DNA from: Larix kaempferi
Taxonomy: Eukaryota; Streptophyta; Pinopsida; Pinales; Pinaceae
NCBI GenBank assembly: GCA_027924585.1
Contig: BSBM01000076.1
Location: 2,308,501 to 2,372,500, forward strand
Length of the DNA: 64,000 nt
Direction of reading: 5' to 3'
Part shown: positions 1-10,464 of the stretch, piece after piece
Layout of the letters: each line of letters begins with the position of its first letter
Numbering within the stretch: the stretch's first letter is position 1
Position numbers and translations under genes: made by a program
Notes under the pieces: model-generated
The model's database searches: none
What the model saw: the letters and a program-made list of their open reading frames with translations, nothing else
Told to the model about the DNA's origin: nothing

Positions 1-1177
1 GCTTATTCAACTTAGGAATCATGTCTACATCAAGTTGATCTAGGTTCATTAGGATCATTCATTTCATTTCCATGGCCTTTTTGGCCTATATGACCCCTCT
101 AGGATTTCACATGCGCTAAAAAGCACAACTAATCGCAGCTTGCATCTGGGGCATATTTACATTTACAAGGTCAGCAATAATAGATATAACTTTTGATTAA
201 CCATTGCTTTTTGGACCTTTTTATACCCTTCGCGGGGTATTTTAGCAGTTCATTGCTATAGCCTTTATTCACGTGTGTCAAGAAACACATTCTAGAATTT
301 TAAGTTCACAGGCTTTCATAATACATTTCCAATACAAGTAGTACATGTGCTTTCAGTTTTAGCCAACAACAACTCAAGTGACTAGAGGGAGTTCTGCACA
401 GTGTCAAACATCGGGACAACCGACCAGAATGATTTAGGCGTACAATCCAACTTACGAAAGGCAAGTTCTGTTACCAACTCAGAGCCGAGACACAAAACAA
501 ACATGGATGCGGTCCAACACAGAGGTAGAAATGGGGAAGTCCTCCACATCAAAAAGTCAAGAAGGCAAGTCAGGGTGAAAGCCAAATAAGGAGGGCCATG
601 GATGGATGGAGTCAAGTGAATGTGGTGCCTAAGCTAGCAGACAAGATGTCAGGAAAGACCATATCTATGCTCACAGGAGGGTAATGAAACCAATGAGTAT
701 TGTCAGAAAACCTTAATGTGCAAGCAATACATCCAATTTCATATTTATAACATCATCCAAGATATTTCATTTTATTTTAAATAGTATTGCCACATCACGA
801 ATCATGTACCAAGTCAATGCTGTGAAGATGATTAAAACAACAAGATAATAATCCAATATTAATAATCACAAGTCCAGTAGGTCACATCATATCATAATAA
901 TCATCCATGAACAATTGAAACACTGCTGCAATAATACAACTGGGCACTGAACTGGAACTATATGGAACAAAGGGTCACATCGGTCATCAAATCTAAGCCC
1001 TCAGGGCTCAACCTTGGCACAAGGTCTAACCAATATCTGATACATATACTGCTCTGATCCATAAGTGATCTCAAATGAATATGCTCATCATAGCTGATCT
1101 TTGTAAAAGCAAAGCTCTGAAAAGTGCAGATATCTGCTCAGCAAGAATAGTAGCCCAGCTACTATGGTGTGATAACA
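1..1177 (-). mobile_element. Family 1 LTR, 5' (U3) part, cut by the window edge
   Basis: Begins inside the element and ends at the terminal TGATAACA. Read on the minus strand this is the 5' end of the LTR. The sequence is repeated, diverged, at 18786-19928, 38555-39733, 49025-50209 and 54930-56173, all ending with the same block (AGCCCAGCTACTAT then GTGATAACA). The flank after the terminus (AGTGC) is not a primer-binding site. The rest of the copy lies left of the window, so whether it is solo or part of an element is unknown. Confidence 0.85.
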
Positions 1178-1468
1178 AGTGCCAAATAAAAAGATAGTTC
1201 TATCATCCAGGATCCCAGTAAATAAATCCAACTTCAAACAGTTTAGAGTGACCAAAAGTCTTAGAGAACAACAACAAAATTACTCAACTGTATTTCTACC
1301 TATTCGGCCTAGATTATTACGACAACAATTACAGGTTAACCAAAACAGATATATGAAAATAAACTGCATATTCTTCATAATTATCAAGTTTGGGGAACCT
1401 TCGTCAATGATGTGGGGTGATTCTAGAGTGCTTGCCGCCGGAGGGTGTTTAGTCTCTAGCTTAATCCC
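1178..1468. other. AT-rich spacer, no feature seen
   Basis: Sequence between the LTR terminus and the coiled-coil ORF. I see no coding potential, terminal repeat or target duplication here. Confidence 0.5.
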
Positions 1469-2297
1469 CTACTGTTGAGCGATGATGTGTAGTTTGGAGT
1501 CCACAAACTTGAGCTCCAGCGTCATGTGCTTCAATTGTGCCAATTCCTCTTTCAGATTTGTAATCTTCTTGTCCCTATCCGCCATTGAAATGCCTAGCAA
1601 CGACTTGGTGGTCCAATAGAGGTGAAGCGCCCTGTGGTACAAAGCCATGCGAGATCTTGTGTCCCTAAGGTCTGCAATCCATTCTGCCAAAACCTTGAAC
1701 TCTCTTCCGTCTCCTTGGGCCAAGCACCCTGCTTCTATTTTCTTCTCTTCTTCTCCTATCTCCCGTTTGATCGACATCATGGTATGCTTGTAGTAGAAGC
1801 AAGCCACTTCCATGGCCTTGGACAATTCCTTGGATGGGCTAGGCTCTTTGGCCACTGCCTTCCCTTTTGCTGCTTTCCTTTTCGTGTTGATGGCTCTTCC
1901 TCTCATCCTGTGATTCTTCCTTCCTTGCATCCCAGCCGATTGATACACCCTCTAACTTCAGATTGCCGACGTTCGCGGTACATAACCAAATCAAGACGTA
2001 GAGACGAGGGCTCAAGGTTTTGATTGCTCCCGCCACCCTCTTGATAATAGTCTTCGACGTGAGGTGCCATCGTGGTCACCTCCTCTGCGTACTGAGAAGC
2101 CTCCTCTCCATAGGTGCGAGCATCCTTCATCGTCCCTAGCACTTGCTTGGATGTGATGTCTCTATGCAATTTATTGATTAGGTTGTCCGACATCTGTACC
2201 CTCTGCATATATCGTCCCAATCGTGCTACCTCTTGTTGCCAGGGGCCTTGAGCCCACTCTCTCGTCCCTTCTCCAACCAATGGCCACCTCTGCACCC
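1469..2297 (-). pseudogene. Broken coiled-coil ORF, unidentified
   Basis: Two overlapping minus-strand frames (2295-1903, then about 1900-1469) read as one protein after a single frameshift. The first part has a helical stretch with motifs such as LGRYMQRVQMSD and INKLHRDITSKQ. The second is rich in Lys and Glu and looks coiled-coil (KREIGEEEKKIEAG, KKITNLKEELAQLKH), ending at a stop near 1469. Directly upstream of the first frame the minus strand has a pyrimidine-rich run ending CCCCACAG, which could be a splice acceptor, so this may be a last exon. I do not recognise the family. It could be a captured host gene piece or a transposon accessory gene. No transposase or RT motif is visible. Confidence 0.5.
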
Positions 2298-2771
2298 CCT
2301 GTGGGGAGAATTTCAGATCTGCTTATTGTAAGTGATGTATGTCATAAACATTGTAGAAGCAACCCAAGATCTGAATTCTTAAAACTGTCCAAGAGTGTTT
2401 AAATGATGCAAAATGTAAGGGAAATGACTCAAAACAATTAGAAAATTTAACCCAATTAAGTGATAAATGACATAACTAATCTAGGGATAAATTAAAGAAA
2501 ATCAAGAAGTAATATTCACCTCAAATGTGTCGATTAATGAACAACAAGCAAAAGATTACCATATATCATTTTAAGATGAGTTTTAACCATGCAAATCATA
2601 AAATATATGGCATAAATAGAAAGAGATGAATTGTAGCCCTCAAAAGAGGGTTTACAATAATTCTTCCCAAGTCTTTTTCTTAAACTTATACTTGAAATAA
2701 AGGATTAATTCCATATTTAGAGAAAAACTTGAAAAAAATATTAAATAATTTTAGGTGGTGAAAAGAAATTC
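2298..2771. other. AT-rich non-coding stretch
   Basis: Low-complexity AT-rich sequence between the coiled-coil ORF and element B. If the ORF is a terminal exon this could be intron. I find no ORF, repeat or RNA gene. Confidence 0.4.
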
Positions 2772-2915
2772 CTGGAGGATGCTCTGCAGTACTCTCTCTA
2801 GCTTTGGAAAATATAGTGTACCACCGATGAACATGACTCTGTGGCTCTTCTCAGCTCATCTAAGGACTGACTCAAGGTCTCTAGCATAGGATCTGCATCA
2901 TGGTAGCTCCCGCTC
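2772..2915 (-). repeat. Left arm of a ~140-bp inverted repeat around element B
   Basis: The reverse complement of this stretch matches 6938-7080 closely, for example the shared block CATGTTCATCGGTGGTACAC. The right arm is the beginning of the element's 3' LTR, so the left arm is an LTR 5' end lying in the wrong orientation beside the primer-binding site. Confidence 0.75.
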
Positions 2916-2929
2916 AAGGTCTCATTTTT

Positions 2930-2947
2930 TGGCGTTGTTGTCGAGGA
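2930..2947 (+). promoter_or_regulatory. Primer-binding site of element B (tRNA-Asp type)
   Basis: TGGCGTTGTTGTCGAGGA resembles the plant tRNA-Asp complementary site used by Athila/Tat-type Ty3 elements (TGGCGCCGTTGCCGGGGA). It is followed by GGTAGAGGC, the same context as in elements A and C, where the site sits 3-4 nt from an LTR end. Confidence 0.7.
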
Positions 2948-3368
2948 GGTAGAGGCCCACCTGTGAGTCTGCAAGTGTGTTCTGTGCATGCTTTTACCTT
3001 TAATCTGTCATTTTGAGGGTAACTTGTTGGCTGAATTTTGTCCTTTACATAATTATATCAGCCACCATTTTGTTTCAATCTCACCTCCCTTTACAACATT
3101 CTACCTTTGGTGAACAAGGTCCCAAGTTCACCTGGCGACTCTACCTCGAGGCTGCACTGGAGGCTGGACCCATCCATATAATTTGAGAAGTTTGGAATAC
3201 TGTGACACTCCTCAAGGAAGCCCCATTACTTATTCGTGGAATCCAAACCGAAGGAACCCAAGGGAACAATCCTCTAGTTTATTTTGGAAGATAGTTAATT
3301 CTTCAGGATCCCCTAGCCACGTAGTTGGGTCTCCTTCTAACACTCAAGCTCCTCCTCTAGTAAACCGA

Positions 3369-4700
3369 ATGGCCAACACCAATCCTCCTCCTAGAGCCTT
3401 TGGTAACAAAGCCCGAGCGCCCCCTTTCGATTTTTCTCAGATACATGGAGCTCCTCACGACTTGCTTGAGAAGTATTTTGAGAAAATCCTGAAATTTAGT
3501 GAAAGCAATGCCATAACTATCGAGGACCACATTGATCCGTGTGGCAACACATTGAGGCATATGGGGCATCAGATGAAAATGTTTTTATGAGGGGTCTATT
3601 TGTGTCTTTGGAGGGCGATGCCCATAAGTGGTTTGACTGATTACCAGCTGCATCTATTGATGCGTATGACAACTTTGTCACCAAGCTGATTGAAGACTGG
3701 TTGGTTAAACTTGATGGAAAATATCTCCTCAACCAATTGTTTGAAATCAAAAGAAAGGAGAATGAAACCATACATGAATTCAACCTAATATTCGATAAAA
3801 TAGTGACACAAATCCTTGAAACCATATGACCTAAGGACCAAGCCAATTTGATACATTACTTGAATTTCTTCGATGGTTGGTTGGGCTACCACTGAAAGGA
3901 GAAAGAACCCGCAAACTTAAAGATTGCCCAAGACAACGCAAGAAAAGCCGAGGCAAACGCCTCCTCTATGGGTAAGCAAAATTGATTTGATTCCTATGCT
4001 CCCTCTTCATCACGCATTGAGTCTCGAGGTCGCAAGGCCGAGCAACTTGTCAAGGAGCAGACATATACATTAGACAATATGCACTAAATGGAAGGAACTT
4101 GACACCTCTGACTAGAGACTTGGTCAAGAATAGAGACACTGATCGTTACAAGAATCCATATGGGCCCAAGCCTTATTGGAACCCTCACAAGAGGCCCGAC
4201 ATGGAAGAGAACACGAGACCTCCTGTGGCCCAAGACTCTCCTGATCCCAAAGGTGTCAATGGTGTGAGGAATAACATGATGAAGCTAGTTATCATCTATT
4301 GGAGTCAGAGGGCCCCATTGAAAAGATAAACTTTGTAGATGAGTTACCTTTTGATTTAGACTTCGGCGAGATCCTTATTGGCGATGAAGAGGAGGATGAA
4401 CTTGAAGAGGATGGCCCTTGCTGCATGTCGGTTCAACCCCCATCTGAAGACCAAACTCAAATTAGAATATATTGACGTAAAAAGGATGAACCCAAGCAAC
4501 CCCCTTTTATTGAGAGATACAAGAACATTAAGACAAATGAAAGGGGGGAGCTACTCACCATGTATGAGGAGTTTGGTTGCGGCATAGACCTGGAGAGAGA
4601 ACTTAGCAAACTCATGCAAAATGTCCCTGTATCGGAGTTGATGAAGCTCCCTTCGGTCCATGATCAAGTGGTCGAGTTCCTTAAGAACATCCCTGTGTAG
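3369..4700 (+). pseudogene. gag: gag of element B (Ty3-type capsid), broken
   Basis: Would encode the retroelement capsid/nucleocapsid polyprotein. The likely start is the Met of MANTNPPPRAFG. Next come FDFSQIHGAPHD, the capsid core around LEGDAHKWF and NETIHEFN, and a basic tail with NPYGPKPYWNPHKRP. No CCHC zinc knuckle is visible. The frame shifts near 3590, has stops in the capsid core (after HKWFD) and at about 3828, 3895 and 3982, then shifts again. Similarity to element A also extends in frame upstream of this Met. Element A carries the same order, and this copy is the more decayed of the two. Confidence 0.8.
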
Positions 4701-4839
4701 AGGCAGTCGTATAGTATGCCCACATCTACCCTTGAGGTGCCTTTGATCATTAATGAGGCGGGCAAGGATGTCGAAGACCCAACCATCAACCTATAGACTG
4801 CTATCTACGAAAGTAAGAATGGGGGGCACCAACCGTTTT

Positions 4840-5328
4840 ATCTGACACTTCACATCTAGGATATGTTATTACACAATTGCATGCTAAATTCTAGAGCCTC
4901 AATGAACATCATGCCCTAACGGATCATGAAGGATTTGGGTCTAGAAGTGACCCGTCCTTATGGAAACGTGTGGGATTGACTCTAGGCAAGTGCAGGCCTA
5001 TGGCCTAATCAAGAACTTAAAGATTGATCTTTTTCGTTTGCCCAGACATCTCCACACTAATGGATGTGGTTTTTATTGACTTGCCCTCAGTGTACGGAAT
5101 GCTTCTATCCCGAAAGTGGGCTGCAGGATTGGGAGGACACCTGCAAATGGATCTATCATATGCTTCCATTCCCAACTCGAATGGTTTCTTTGTCTTCAAG
5201 GAACCCTTCTATGAGGGTCACATTGAGGGTTTAGTGGACGGAGTAAGAGAAACCTATGGAGAAGGGGAATTGAATCTTGATGGAGTCTTTATGGCTTTTG
5301 AAAGCGATGAGGGAGACGATGATGAGTA
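4840..5328 (+). pseudogene. Retropepsin-like aspartic protease of element B, inactive
   Basis: Would be the retroelement protease that cleaves Gag. Conserved blocks are visible across two frames: ASMNIMP, LGLEVTRPYGNV, then VVFIDLPSVYGMLLSRKW, GHLQMDLSYASIPN. The active-site triplet, normally Asp-Ser/Thr-Gly before ASMN, reads Asn-Ser-Arg, so catalysis is lost. There is a stop after MP and a frame change near 4970-5020. Ends with an acidic stretch (ESDEGDDDE) and a stop at 5328. Confidence 0.75.
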
Positions 5329-6090
5329 GGAAAGAACTAGGCGACAGTTTAATAAGTGCCTCTCGAGCCTTGGTTTGGACTTCTCGAATGATGATGATTC
5401 CAATGAGGAGTTCAGGTGGCAGCTAATTCATGAGAGCTACATGAGTGAGTTAGCGTCGACCCTCGAGGGGTATCCTTGTGGGGATACGGATGAGGGTACG
5501 TCAGTTGGACATGCCCATTATTCTGATCCCCCAGATCGATTTGCGCAATTGTCCTTGAAAAGCAATCAACCTGCCACTGAGATGGACATCGAGGTGGATG
5601 TTGCTCGACCACCTCAGAGTGATTTTGTTGGAGATGAGATCCCCCCTCCTGAGCAAAGGAGATACCGATCTGTCGGGGAGATAATGACTCAACTTAACAA
5701 TGACTTGGAGATTCAGATGAGGGGCTTATCTCCGAGATACTGGTGGGAGGACTCTTTGGCCTAGGATGCTCCAGGGGAAGAGTTTTTTTGGAGCAATTTG
5801 AATACTTTTAAGGAGTTTTCTCTTCCTGCTCACGTTGCTAATGAAGTTGAGCGGCCATCGTACCATAGTGGATATTCCAGCGACCCTAGAGGTGCCCATC
5901 CCCTTAGGAGAGGGGTGCAGTGCGCAGGTTGGATCCTCTCATGCCCCTGGCCTGAATCCCGAGAGTTCAAATGGCCCTCATAGAGATTTATGGACTACTG
6001 GTGAGCTCCAGAGAGATATCGCATGCCTTGAGGCTAGTGGCCATTTTGTCAAGTCGTTCAAGACGAGGGATGTGAGTCATGACTAGAGAA
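5329..6090 (+). pseudogene. Acidic post-protease module of element B
   Basis: Follows the protease in the same order as in element A. The clearest frame (5375-5764) is Asp/Glu-rich and carries RGLSPRYWWEDSLA, which matches RGLAPIYPWEN in the equivalent place of element A. A second frame at 5835-6086 continues. No polymerase or RNase H motif (no YxDD) is present. The function is unknown. In autonomous Ty3 elements this position would lead into reverse transcriptase. Confidence 0.6.
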
Positions 6091-6097
6091 GTTTTGA

Positions 6098-6440
6098 TTG
6101 GGAGAGTGGCTCTTCCGGTCGATGGAGGACCCGCCCAATTTTGATGCTATCGAGAGCTGTAGGGACCACCATCTCGACGCAAATGGGAATGCATATGATT
6201 TTGTTTTTCATGATATAGATGTGGTCCCCTCATTGGTGAATCGATGGAGGTTCACTTATGGTGATAGGGTTGTCCTGCAAAATCACGTGTACAATCACAT
6301 GGCGAGGCATGAGAACGGTCTTTGGGTTGGCCCTTTCACGATTGAGCGCTTTGATGGCAACATGTATTACTTGTTGACTGAGGATGGACACTGATTCTCC
6401 ACGTCGGTTAATGGTTTCCACTTAAGGGGATATGTCTTGG
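6098..6440 (+). pseudogene. Integrase C-terminal (GPY/F-like) relic of element B
   Basis: The frame ending at 6394 contains GDRVVLQNHVYNH, then GLWVGPFTIERFDG and YYLLTEDG. After one stop the same frame goes on with FSTSVNGFHLRGY. This pattern resembles the end of Athila/Tat-type integrases, where a (W)xGPF core is followed by a VNGxRLK-type block. The zinc-binding and DDE catalytic domains of integrase are absent. I read it as what is left of an ancestral pol gene after internal deletion, or a tail kept for another role. Confidence 0.55.
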
Positions 6441-6913
6441 GGTCCACCCAGGGGATTTTCCTTGATTTTTCATCCCTGAGCCTAGTTTTGTAGCGAATAA
6501 GCTCTCGTGAGCAGTAGCTAGTTGACCCTTTCGCTTTGTTTTTATTCACTTGTCGGTTTTGGTTAGCTAGCCTAGTCAATCTTTTTGTCTATTTACAAAT
6601 CTTTTTGTTTTATTCGCATAATAAAATGAACATGTTTTCATTTCCAACTATTAGATTAGAATTTGCTTTCGGTATTTAATTTCAGTACTGTTACTTTTGA
6701 TATCATTTTTCTCTATATATATGTGCACTGACGACCGGTCTGCAGAGGATGGTATAACGTTTGCATCTATGCAAGAACAGGTACATGCATGAAGATGTTG
6801 TAGACAGTTCTCAGGTGCACGTCCGTTGATGATGACAGGGGTGCTATGGACCAGAGATTCTAAGGTTCTCAAGCACTTTCTCCCGTAGAGCACTTGTCTC
6901 GGCTGGAGCCAGA
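6441..6913 (+). other. 3' non-coding region of element B
   Basis: AT-rich, non-coding, ending ACAAGTGCTCTACGG-like on the opposite strand and GGAGCCAGA just before the LTR. The last ~180 bp match, inverted, the region beside the 3' LTR of element C (39734-39751 plus 40340-40400), so this is a shared family 1 internal end holding the second-strand priming site. Confidence 0.65.
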
Positions 6914-7080
6914 TGTTATCACACACATATTAGTTGGAGCTACCATAATGCAAATCCTATGCCAAAGACCTTGAGCCAGTCCTTACATGAGCTAAGCAAA
7001 GCCATAGAGTCATGTTCATCGGTGGTACACTATGTTTTTCAGAGCTAGCCAGAGTATTGCAGAGCATCCTCCAGGCCTCC
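6914..7080 (+). mobile_element. Start of the 3' LTR of element B
   Basis: Begins TGTTATCACACACAT and shares TTAGTTGGAGCTACCAT with the minus-strand start of the solo LTR at 14663. Similarity is recognisable to about 7080. Beyond that the LTR is lost or too diverged to follow. Confidence 0.65.
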
Positions 7081-7639
7081 TTGTCATAGTTGTTCCCCAT
7101 ATGACCCCATGGGGATGAGTTTGTTGTGTCATGGTTCACTTAGAGCAGGAGATATCGGTGTTGGGGTGTCTTCCCTTGCCCAGGCTTGTTAGAGATCATC
7201 CTTCAAATTCACTCAGTAGAGCAGGTATAATTGGGCACATGGATGTTTGTATATTGTCTCTTTTATTTATATTAGTATTCTGACTTGGCATATAGTGAGT
7301 AGCTTGGTGATCTTAGGCTTCATTGGTTATTATGGTAGGCTTACTCTTGAAGTAGCTTAATGGTATTTATTGTAAGTCTTTAATGTATGCACGCTGGTTT
7401 CTTCCCCATATGGTATAGACTTGGTCACCCTTCCTTATATTGCTAGACTTGGCACCATTAGCCATTGTCTCCACCATCCGTCCCTTTCATATTTGGATCC
7501 TTACCTTCATTGAGACCGAGATATGTGACCTTGAGGACCTTTCCCCTTTGACTTATGTTTCACTGGACTCCATGTTGTTTTGTATCTCGACTCTGAATTG
7601 TGCAACAGAAATGCCAAAGCCTTGACCCTTTTGGGCCGA
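7081..7639. other. Unassigned sequence between elements B and A
   Basis: Could be diverged LTR of element B. The open frame at 7440-7625 shows no domain I recognise and is probably chance. Confidence 0.4.
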
Positions 7640-7807
7640 AGCAACCTGTCGGTGTTGGGTCTTAACCATGGTCATGTCGACTCAAAAAACAAAACAGGCT
7701 AGTCACAAATGCTGGATCATCTGATACACTGGAGTCAAACACTTATCATGTTTGTCAAATGGCGGCTCTTTAGATAATCCAACTATGGTACAAATAAGTT
7801 GGTAACA
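7640..7807 (+). mobile_element. Family 2 LTR 3'-end fragment
   Basis: Matches 32600-32740: shared ATGGTCATGTCGACTCAAAA, then a TGGCGGCTC block and GTACAAAT, ending GGTAACA. The 5' part is missing. It cuts element A, whose open frame runs into it and stops at 7783. Confidence 0.65.
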
Positions 7808-8757
7808 TGCATATTTTCCAACCCGGTGGAAACTAACTCACAATGAGATGCCGAAGAACTAGGAATGTGAGAAAGATCATGAATATGATGACTAGATGAC
7901 TCAGATGGTAGAAGAAAATCAGGGACACAAGGATATGCAGATAAAACATTGTTTTGAGAGTTTGAAGGAGTTTGAAAAATAGCAAGGTTGTTTAAGTTAA
8001 AATCTCCTTCAGGTGCATCATTAATTAAGGCATCCTCTTCCCAACTTAAAGAATTATCATGAATTCGACTTAGATTGCCATCTTCCAAGGAAAAGTGAGA
8101 TAAGGAATCATACACATCAGAATAGTGGGATACCTCGGATTCCTCATTGGCTTCAACCATAGCAGCTGTCACCGGACGGTTTTCCCAAGGATAAATAGGT
8201 GCAAGCCCTCGGCTTTCCCTTTCTCTATTATGATCAGTTAAGGAAAACCATTCCCTATCAGTAAAAGGAATTCTTTCACCACGTCTAATGTCATCAAATT
8301 CATCGACTTCAACCATAGGATTTTCATTAACTTGCTCTTGAATTATTTCATTATTTGGCTCTTGACCCTGAGATTGATTTTCATTTCTCCTCAATTCATC
8401 TATCTCTTCAGCAAACTCATTTCTAAGTAAATCCAAATTTATCCTTCTAGCAAGTTCAACTATCTGCTCCTCTTCAAAAGAGGAATCAGAATCTTCCATT
8501 ACCATGAACATATTTTCAATTTTATCATTTTCCCAAAGTTCATTTTCATCTTCAACAAAGTTGGTTTTGGCATTGTTTAACAATTCATCCCCATATGTGT
8601 TTTTAATCCCCTCATCAAAAGTTTCTAAATGCTTGTCATAGCAAGGTTCTCTATTAACCCTAATCAAAGCTCCACCAGAGTTAGGAACACAGATATACGA
8701 TAGATCCATCATAAGGTAACCACCTAAACTAGCTGCCCACTTCCTAGATAAGAGCAT
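7783..8757 (-). pseudogene. Protease C-terminal end and acidic module of element A
   Basis: Starts inside the protease (MLLSRKWAASLGG, MMDLSYICVPNSGG), one frame off the upstream protease part. It continues as a very acidic region with long Glu/Asp/Asn runs, then RGLAPIYPWEN and a Ser/Asn-rich tail. The last few codons read into the family 2 fragment. With element B it defines a conserved linker after protease. About 320 codons are open, longer than expected by chance. No RT motif. Confidence 0.75.
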
Positions 8758-9000
8758 TCCATATGCTGGGGCAAATCAATCACTACTACATCCATCATGG
8801 TAGAAATGTCTGAACATGCAAAAAGATCAGCTCTAAGGTTCTTGATCAAACCACAGGACTGTACTCGACGGGAATCTATACCACAGACATTTCCATACGG
8901 TTTGGTCACTTCCAATCCCATTTCCTTCATGACATGCAAGGGCATGACATTCATAGCTGCTCAAGAATCCAACATGCAGTTGTGGAGGAGCATATTCTGA
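8758..9000 (-). pseudogene. Retropepsin N-terminal part of element A, stop in active site
   Basis: Reads NCMLDS, a TGA stop, then AAMNVMPLHVMKEMGLEV, GNVCGIDSRRVQ and MDVVVIDLP. The Asp-Ser of the DSG active site is intact, but the Gly codon (GGA) has become TGA. A frameshift near 8740-8757 separates this part from the C-terminal half. Same frame as gag, so gag and protease were probably one polyprotein. Confidence 0.75.
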
Positions 9001-9083
9001 ATGTGTAAGGTAAGGTAAAAGGGAGGGTGGCCACTGTTCTTTCTTTCATAAATGGCAGAATGGATGTTTATAGGTGGATCCTT

Positions 9084-10464
9084 TTAAACTTTGCTAGGTT
9101 GTGTTCCACTAAGACTTTGAATGTGACAAGATTCTGAGACAACCTCAGGAGTCTTCTCTTGGCCAATGCCATCAAAGAACTCCTCTACTTGGCTTTTGAC
9201 AAAGGGCACTTTAATCAACTCAGTGACAGGGATATTACACATAATTTTGCCTAACTCTTTCTTTATATCAATTTTTAGATCACAATCATTAGTGGCAAAA
9301 TCTTCTTCTTCCTCTTTATCTTCATTAATATTTTTGCGTTTGTCAAGGAAAGAAGGTTGGGAGTTACTTCCTCGTTTATAGATTTGAAACTTTGGTTGTT
9401 CTTTTGGATTTGGGAGATTTATGGCACAACATGAGGAGCTAGGGTCTTCAATTACTTCTTCCTCTTGCTCCCATGGCTCTTCTTCTAGAAGGATTCTTCC
9501 AAAATCTTCATCAAAAGATAAGTCATTAATAAAATTGATGTTGTTCGGTTGGTCATTAGGATAGTTGGTGTCAGAAGGCTCTCCTGTTTCATCACACCAA
9601 TTCACATTCTTCTTTTCAGAACTTTCTGGATATTCAGATCGTCGTCTATTGTTATCCCCCTCAGGCCTTCTATTGTTGTTCCCTTAAGGTTTAGGGCCAT
9701 AAGGGTTCCTATGTCTCTCAGGATCATTCAAACTTGCGACACTTTTGGTCAGGACAGTTAGTTGTCTCATCATCTCTTGCATGGTTTCTAATGTGTCCTT
9801 AGATTCCTTTGGCTCACTCACAGGTTCCTTGGGCTTTCGGAGCTTAGGGTCAGGCCTAGAAGTGGATGGGGTAAAGTGATCGAATTTTTTTTGTTTCCCC
9901 ATAGATGCTGCATTCTGCTCAGCCATCTTTGCTTTAAATTGGGCAGTCTTTAAGCCATTGGGATTCTTATCCTTCAAGTGATAGCCAAGCCATCCTTCGA
10001 GTGCATTCAAATAATGAATAACAATCGCTTGATCTTTTGGTTTAATCTCTTAAGGGATATTAGCTACAGTCTTGTCGAATCTTATGTTAAATTCATGGAC
10101 TGTTTCATTTTCTTTTTTGTTGATATCAAACAGTTGATGCAAGAGAAACTTCCCATCTAACTTTCGGGACCACTCACTATTATGCTTGTTAACAAAATTG
10201 TCATACCCATCAATGGATGAAGCAGGCAACTTGTCAAACCACTTCCGGACATCTCCTTCCAAAGTTGCCAGGAGACCCCTCATGAAAACATCTTCTTCAG
10301 ATGCTCCATATGCTTCCATATGTTCCCAGACTTTATCAACATGATCTTCGATGGAGATAGCAGACACTCCATCGAATTTGGGAACTTTTTCAAAATACTT
10401 CTCAGGCATGTCATGCAGGGCTCCCTGGATTTGAGAAAAATCTAAAGGAGATGGCTTAGCCATC
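9084..10464 (-). pseudogene. gag: gag of element A, main part
   Basis: The capsid region runs from the PLDFSQIQGALHD block through VPKFDGVSAISIEDH, EEDVFMRGLLATLEGDVRKWFD and ENETVHEFNIRFD. Then come WLGYHLKD, a Lys/Pro-rich tail ending NPYGPKP, and an acidic stretch leading to the protease. Three stops (at 10050, 9684 and 9084) interrupt one unbroken frame. No zinc knuckle is seen. The N-terminal piece lies on the far side of the solo LTR (14669-14739). Confidence 0.85.

Larger units (their letters stand above)
2772..7080 (+). mobile_element. Element B: RT-less gag-protease retroelement (family 1), decayed
   Basis: A plus-strand element with, in order, a tRNA-Asp-type primer-binding site, gag, retropepsin, acidic linker, integrase-tail-like relic, 3' non-coding region and the start of a 3' LTR at 6914 (TGTTATCA). 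There is no reverse transcriptase, RNase H or integrase core between protease and tail, and too little space for one. The junction GGAGCCAGA then TGTTATCA also occurs in element C, so the 3' LTR start is solid. The left end is odd: instead of an LTR 3' end there is an inverted copy of the 3' LTR start. Every reading frame is broken by stops and frameshifts, so the copy is dead. Confidence 0.8.
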
